Below, piece after piece: positions 30,764 to 32,675 of a stretch of 32,675 bases of DNA. This DNA is from an uncultured Prevotella sp. GTDB taxonomy: Bacteria > Bacteroidota > Bacteroidia > Bacteroidales > Bacteroidaceae. Position 1 is the first letter of the stretch; each line of letters begins with the position of its first letter. Under the pieces are notes generated by a model. It worked only from the letters and a program-made list of their open reading frames with translations. It did not search any database and was not told the DNA's origin. The translations under genes were made by a program, and so were the position numbers. The stretch lies in the NCBI GenBank assembly GCA_900555035.1, contig USJX01000029.1, positions 1 through 32,675 on the forward strand, written 5' to 3'.

Positions 30764-32458
30764 TTATGCTCCGCAGAAGAACAGCACTACAATCTGGGCT
30801 GTAAAGATGCGGAGGAACATGCTCAATGGATATACAGTAGAGTAACCTACGGCTGGAGCCTCCTTAGAGCATGATGCGTTGGCATAAGCCAGGGCAGGAG
30901 GGTCGGTATAAGTACCGGCAAGCATACCCATGATGGTGAAGTAGTTGAACTTGAACTTCAGTCGTGCGATGGTACCCACGATGAGGATAGGAATGATGGT
31001 GATGAGGAAACCGCATCCCACATATTTCAATCCGTCGCCCTGAACCACTGTGTCCCAGAATCCGGCACCCGCCTTGATTCCCACACTCGCCAGGAAGAGT
31101 ACCAGTCCCATCTCTCGCAGCATCATGTTGGCGGAGGTAGTGGTATAGGTAACCAGCTTCATGCGATAACCGAAACGGCCGATGAGGATAGCAATGATGA
31201 GCGGACCACCTGCGATACCCAACTTCAGAGGCACTGGCATGCCTGGGATAGCGAATGGGAGAGAACCGAAGATGATACCCACCATGATACCGATGAAGAT
31301 GGTAGCAATGTTAGGCGCATCGAGGCGCTTCACTGAGTTACCCATGATTTCAGCCACACGGTTTACGTTCTCCTCAGGACCTACTACCATCACGCGGTCG
31401 CCCACGTGGAAGTGGTGGTTACGGCTTGCGAAGAGATCCATGCCCTGACGGGAAATGCGGGTTACGTTTACGCCATACACACTTGAGAAGTGCATTTTAC
31501 CCAAGGTCTTACCGTTCATTTCAGGACGGGTTACGATGATTCGTCTTGATACGAAGTGCTGTACCTCATCCTTCTCGCGGTCCCATTCTGCCTCGATTTC
31601 CGGACCGATGAAAGCCTTGATGGCCTCGGCATCTGCCTCTGCACAAACCACGAGCAGCTCATCGCCTACCTCGAAAGTAGTCTTACTGTTAGGGATGCTT
31701 ACTTCTCCGTTGTGGAGTAATCTTGAGCAGACAATGTCGCGGTTCAGAAACTCAGAAACCTCTCTCAAGGTTCTGCCTGCAATGTAGGTATTCTCCACAC
31801 GCAGGTGCATGTTGTGAGGTTTTGCATGAGGGTTGGCAGCTTCCTCTTCGTTGAGCTGGGCTTCTTCCTCAGTCAAGTTGACACGGGTGATGTACTTGAT
31901 GAGGATGGTAGCACCGATGATACCAACCACACCCAGAGGATAAGCACAGGCGTAACCGTTGGCGATGCTAGGAGCACCATTAGGGAAGACGCTGAGCAAC
32001 GCCTCGTTGGCAGCACCAAGACCTGGGGTGTTGGTAACCGCACCATACAGAGTACCCACCATCATAGGCAGGTTATGCGGGTTGCTGGTGTCGAAGAAGA
32101 GGTAGTAGCATCCGAACATCACAAGGATGTTGAGCAGGATAGCTGTAGCAGAAAGCATGTTCAGCGTTACACCACCTTTCTTGAAACTCTCGAAGAAGCC
32201 AGGACCCACCTGCATACCAATCATGAAGACAAAAAGGATCAATCCGAAGTCTTGCACGAAGGTAAGGATTTCCTTAGGACCTGTAAAGCCCACGTGTCCG
32301 GCTAAGATACCTGCGAAGAGCACGAAGGTAACACCCAGCGAGATGCCACCAATCTTGATCTTTCCCAGGTAAACACCAATTGCAATGACTATTGCGTAGA
32401 GCAGGGCGATGTGCGCCACCGACTCTGTATTGGTGAAAAGATTAATAATCCAATCCAT
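30764..32458 (-). CDS. AspT/YidE-type transporter with two TrkA_C domains
   Basis: This 564-aa protein has two membrane halves (about 1-190 and 375-564), each with five or so helices, flanking two cytoplasmic TrkA_C domains (about 210-290 and 295-370). The LYGAVTNTPGLGAANEAL segment in the first half and AGTYTDPPALAYANA in the second are paired family motifs. Relatives are aspartate:alanine antiporters and uncharacterised YidE/YbjL proteins. The substrate is unknown here; a dicarboxylate or amino acid exchanger is likely. TrkA_C domains may sense a ligand. Confidence 0.85.
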   Translation of the reverse strand: MDWIINLFTNTESVAHIALLYAIVIAIGVYLGKIKIGGISLGVTFVLFAGILAGHVGFTGPKEILTFVQDFGLILFVFMIGMQVGPGFFESFKKGGVTLNMLSATAILLNILVMFGCYYLFFDTSNPHNLPMMVGTLYGAVTNTPGLGAANEALLSVFPNGAPSIANGYACAYPLGVVGIIGATILIKYITRVNLTEEEAQLNEEEAANPHAKPHNMHLRVENTYIAGRTLREVSEFLNRDIVCSRLLHNGEVSIPNSKTTFEVGDELLVVCAEADAEAIKAFIGPEIEAEWDREKDEVQHFVSRRIIVTRPEMNGKTLGKMHFSSVYGVNVTRISRQGMDLFASRNHHFHVGDRVMVVGPEENVNRVAEIMGNSVKRLDAPNIATIFIGIMVGIIFGSLPFAIPGMPVPLKLGIAGGPLIIAILIGRFGYRMKLVTYTTTSANMMLREMGLVLFLASVGIKAGAGFWDTVVQGDGLKYVGCGFLITIIPILIVGTIARLKFKFNYFTIMGMLAGTYTDPPALAYANASCSKEAPAVGYSTVYPLSMFLRIFTAQIVVLFFCGA

Positions 32459-32547
32459 TAAATTGCGTTAAATGGTTTTTAATATGAATAATTTTGAATA
32501 AAGGGAGTATCGTTAGATTGTTAGGGGTGGGGGTATCTTATATACTG

Positions 32548-32584
32548 AAAAATTCGAGGACATCCACGATGGGATGCCCCCGAA
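32548..32584 (-). terminator. pgk terminator
   Basis: 13-bp stem (32553-32565 with 32572-32584) including two G-T pairs and a 6-nt loop, then T5 on the minus strand. The rest of 32459-32547 shows no clear promoter. Confidence 0.85.
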
Positions 32585-32610
32585 CCACTTTTATATAGAT
32601 TACCTATTGA

Positions 32611-32675
32611 TTACTTCTCAATAGCTGCTACACCTGGCAATACCTTGCCCTCGATAGCCTCGAGGAGAGCACCAC
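32611..32675 (-). CDS. pgk: Phosphoglycerate kinase (C-terminal end, cut by window edge)
   Basis: The 20 codons plus stop that are visible read G-A-L-L-E-A-I-E-G-K-V-L-P-G-V-A-A-I-E-K, the typical C-terminus of PGK (GGGxxLExxEGKxLPG), the ATP-forming enzyme of glycolysis. The upstream part lies outside the window. The terminator at 32548-32584 follows. Confidence 0.85.
   Translation of the reverse strand, partial: GALLEAIEGKVLPGVAAIEK

Overview
The window looks like a chromosome segment of a gut or oral Prevotellaceae bacterium (Segatella/Prevotella copri-like). The evidence is the Bacteroidota promoter signature (TTG or TTTG, about 19-20 nt, then TAnnTTTG) in front of many genes, gene families largely confined to Bacteroidota (HU-like/SPOR protein, DUF4738 lipoprotein, lamin-tail OadG), and the gene orders thiS-E-G-C-H and hisH-A-F-IE. 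Genus is an inference from recognised protein families; nothing was searched.

Region 1 (1-8600) is accessory DNA. It holds a decayed Toprim primase fragment, a DUF5675 protein, a Fic AMPylase with a small partner ORF, a 560-bp non-coding stretch rich in nested inverted repeats, a complete type III restriction-modification system (mod-res) whose central mod segment is much more AT-rich than its flanks, and an orphan 90-aa ORF bracketed by two 98-bp copies of a palindromic dispersed repeat. Region 2 (8640-10180) is a secreted S37-type peptidase with its own promoter and terminator.

Region 3 (10195-15440, minus strand) is a thiamin biosynthesis operon, thiS-thiE-thiG-thiC-thiH, under a TPP riboswitch and a clear promoter. 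Region 4 (15537-16158, minus strand) is a compact transcription unit with a promoter, two tiny ORFs (29 and 39 codons, each with the same strong Shine-Dalgarno), two small hairpins and a rho-independent terminator. I do not recognise it, and it is my best candidate for something undescribed.

Region 5 (16266-24850, minus strand) is a long housekeeping run: hisH-hisA-hisF-hisIE-ftsE-lysC-lysA, followed by two glycosyltransferase-like genes. Region 6 (24956-26873) is an FHA/zinc-ribbon gene downstream of an HU-like/SPOR gene. Region 7 (26922-27859) is a divergent DUF4738 lipoprotein. Region 8 (27908-30676) encodes the membrane and biotin parts of a Na+-pumping decarboxylase (oadG-like, biotin carrier, oadB) without an adjacent carboxyltransferase. 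Region 9 is an AspT/YidE-type transporter, followed at the window edge by the 3' end of pgk.

One pattern runs through the whole window: many operon junctions carry short tandem arrays with a 7-nt (or 14-nt) period. These arrays sometimes run into coding sequence (hisF start, hisA stop, the biotin carrier linker). No tRNA, rRNA or CRISPR array was seen.
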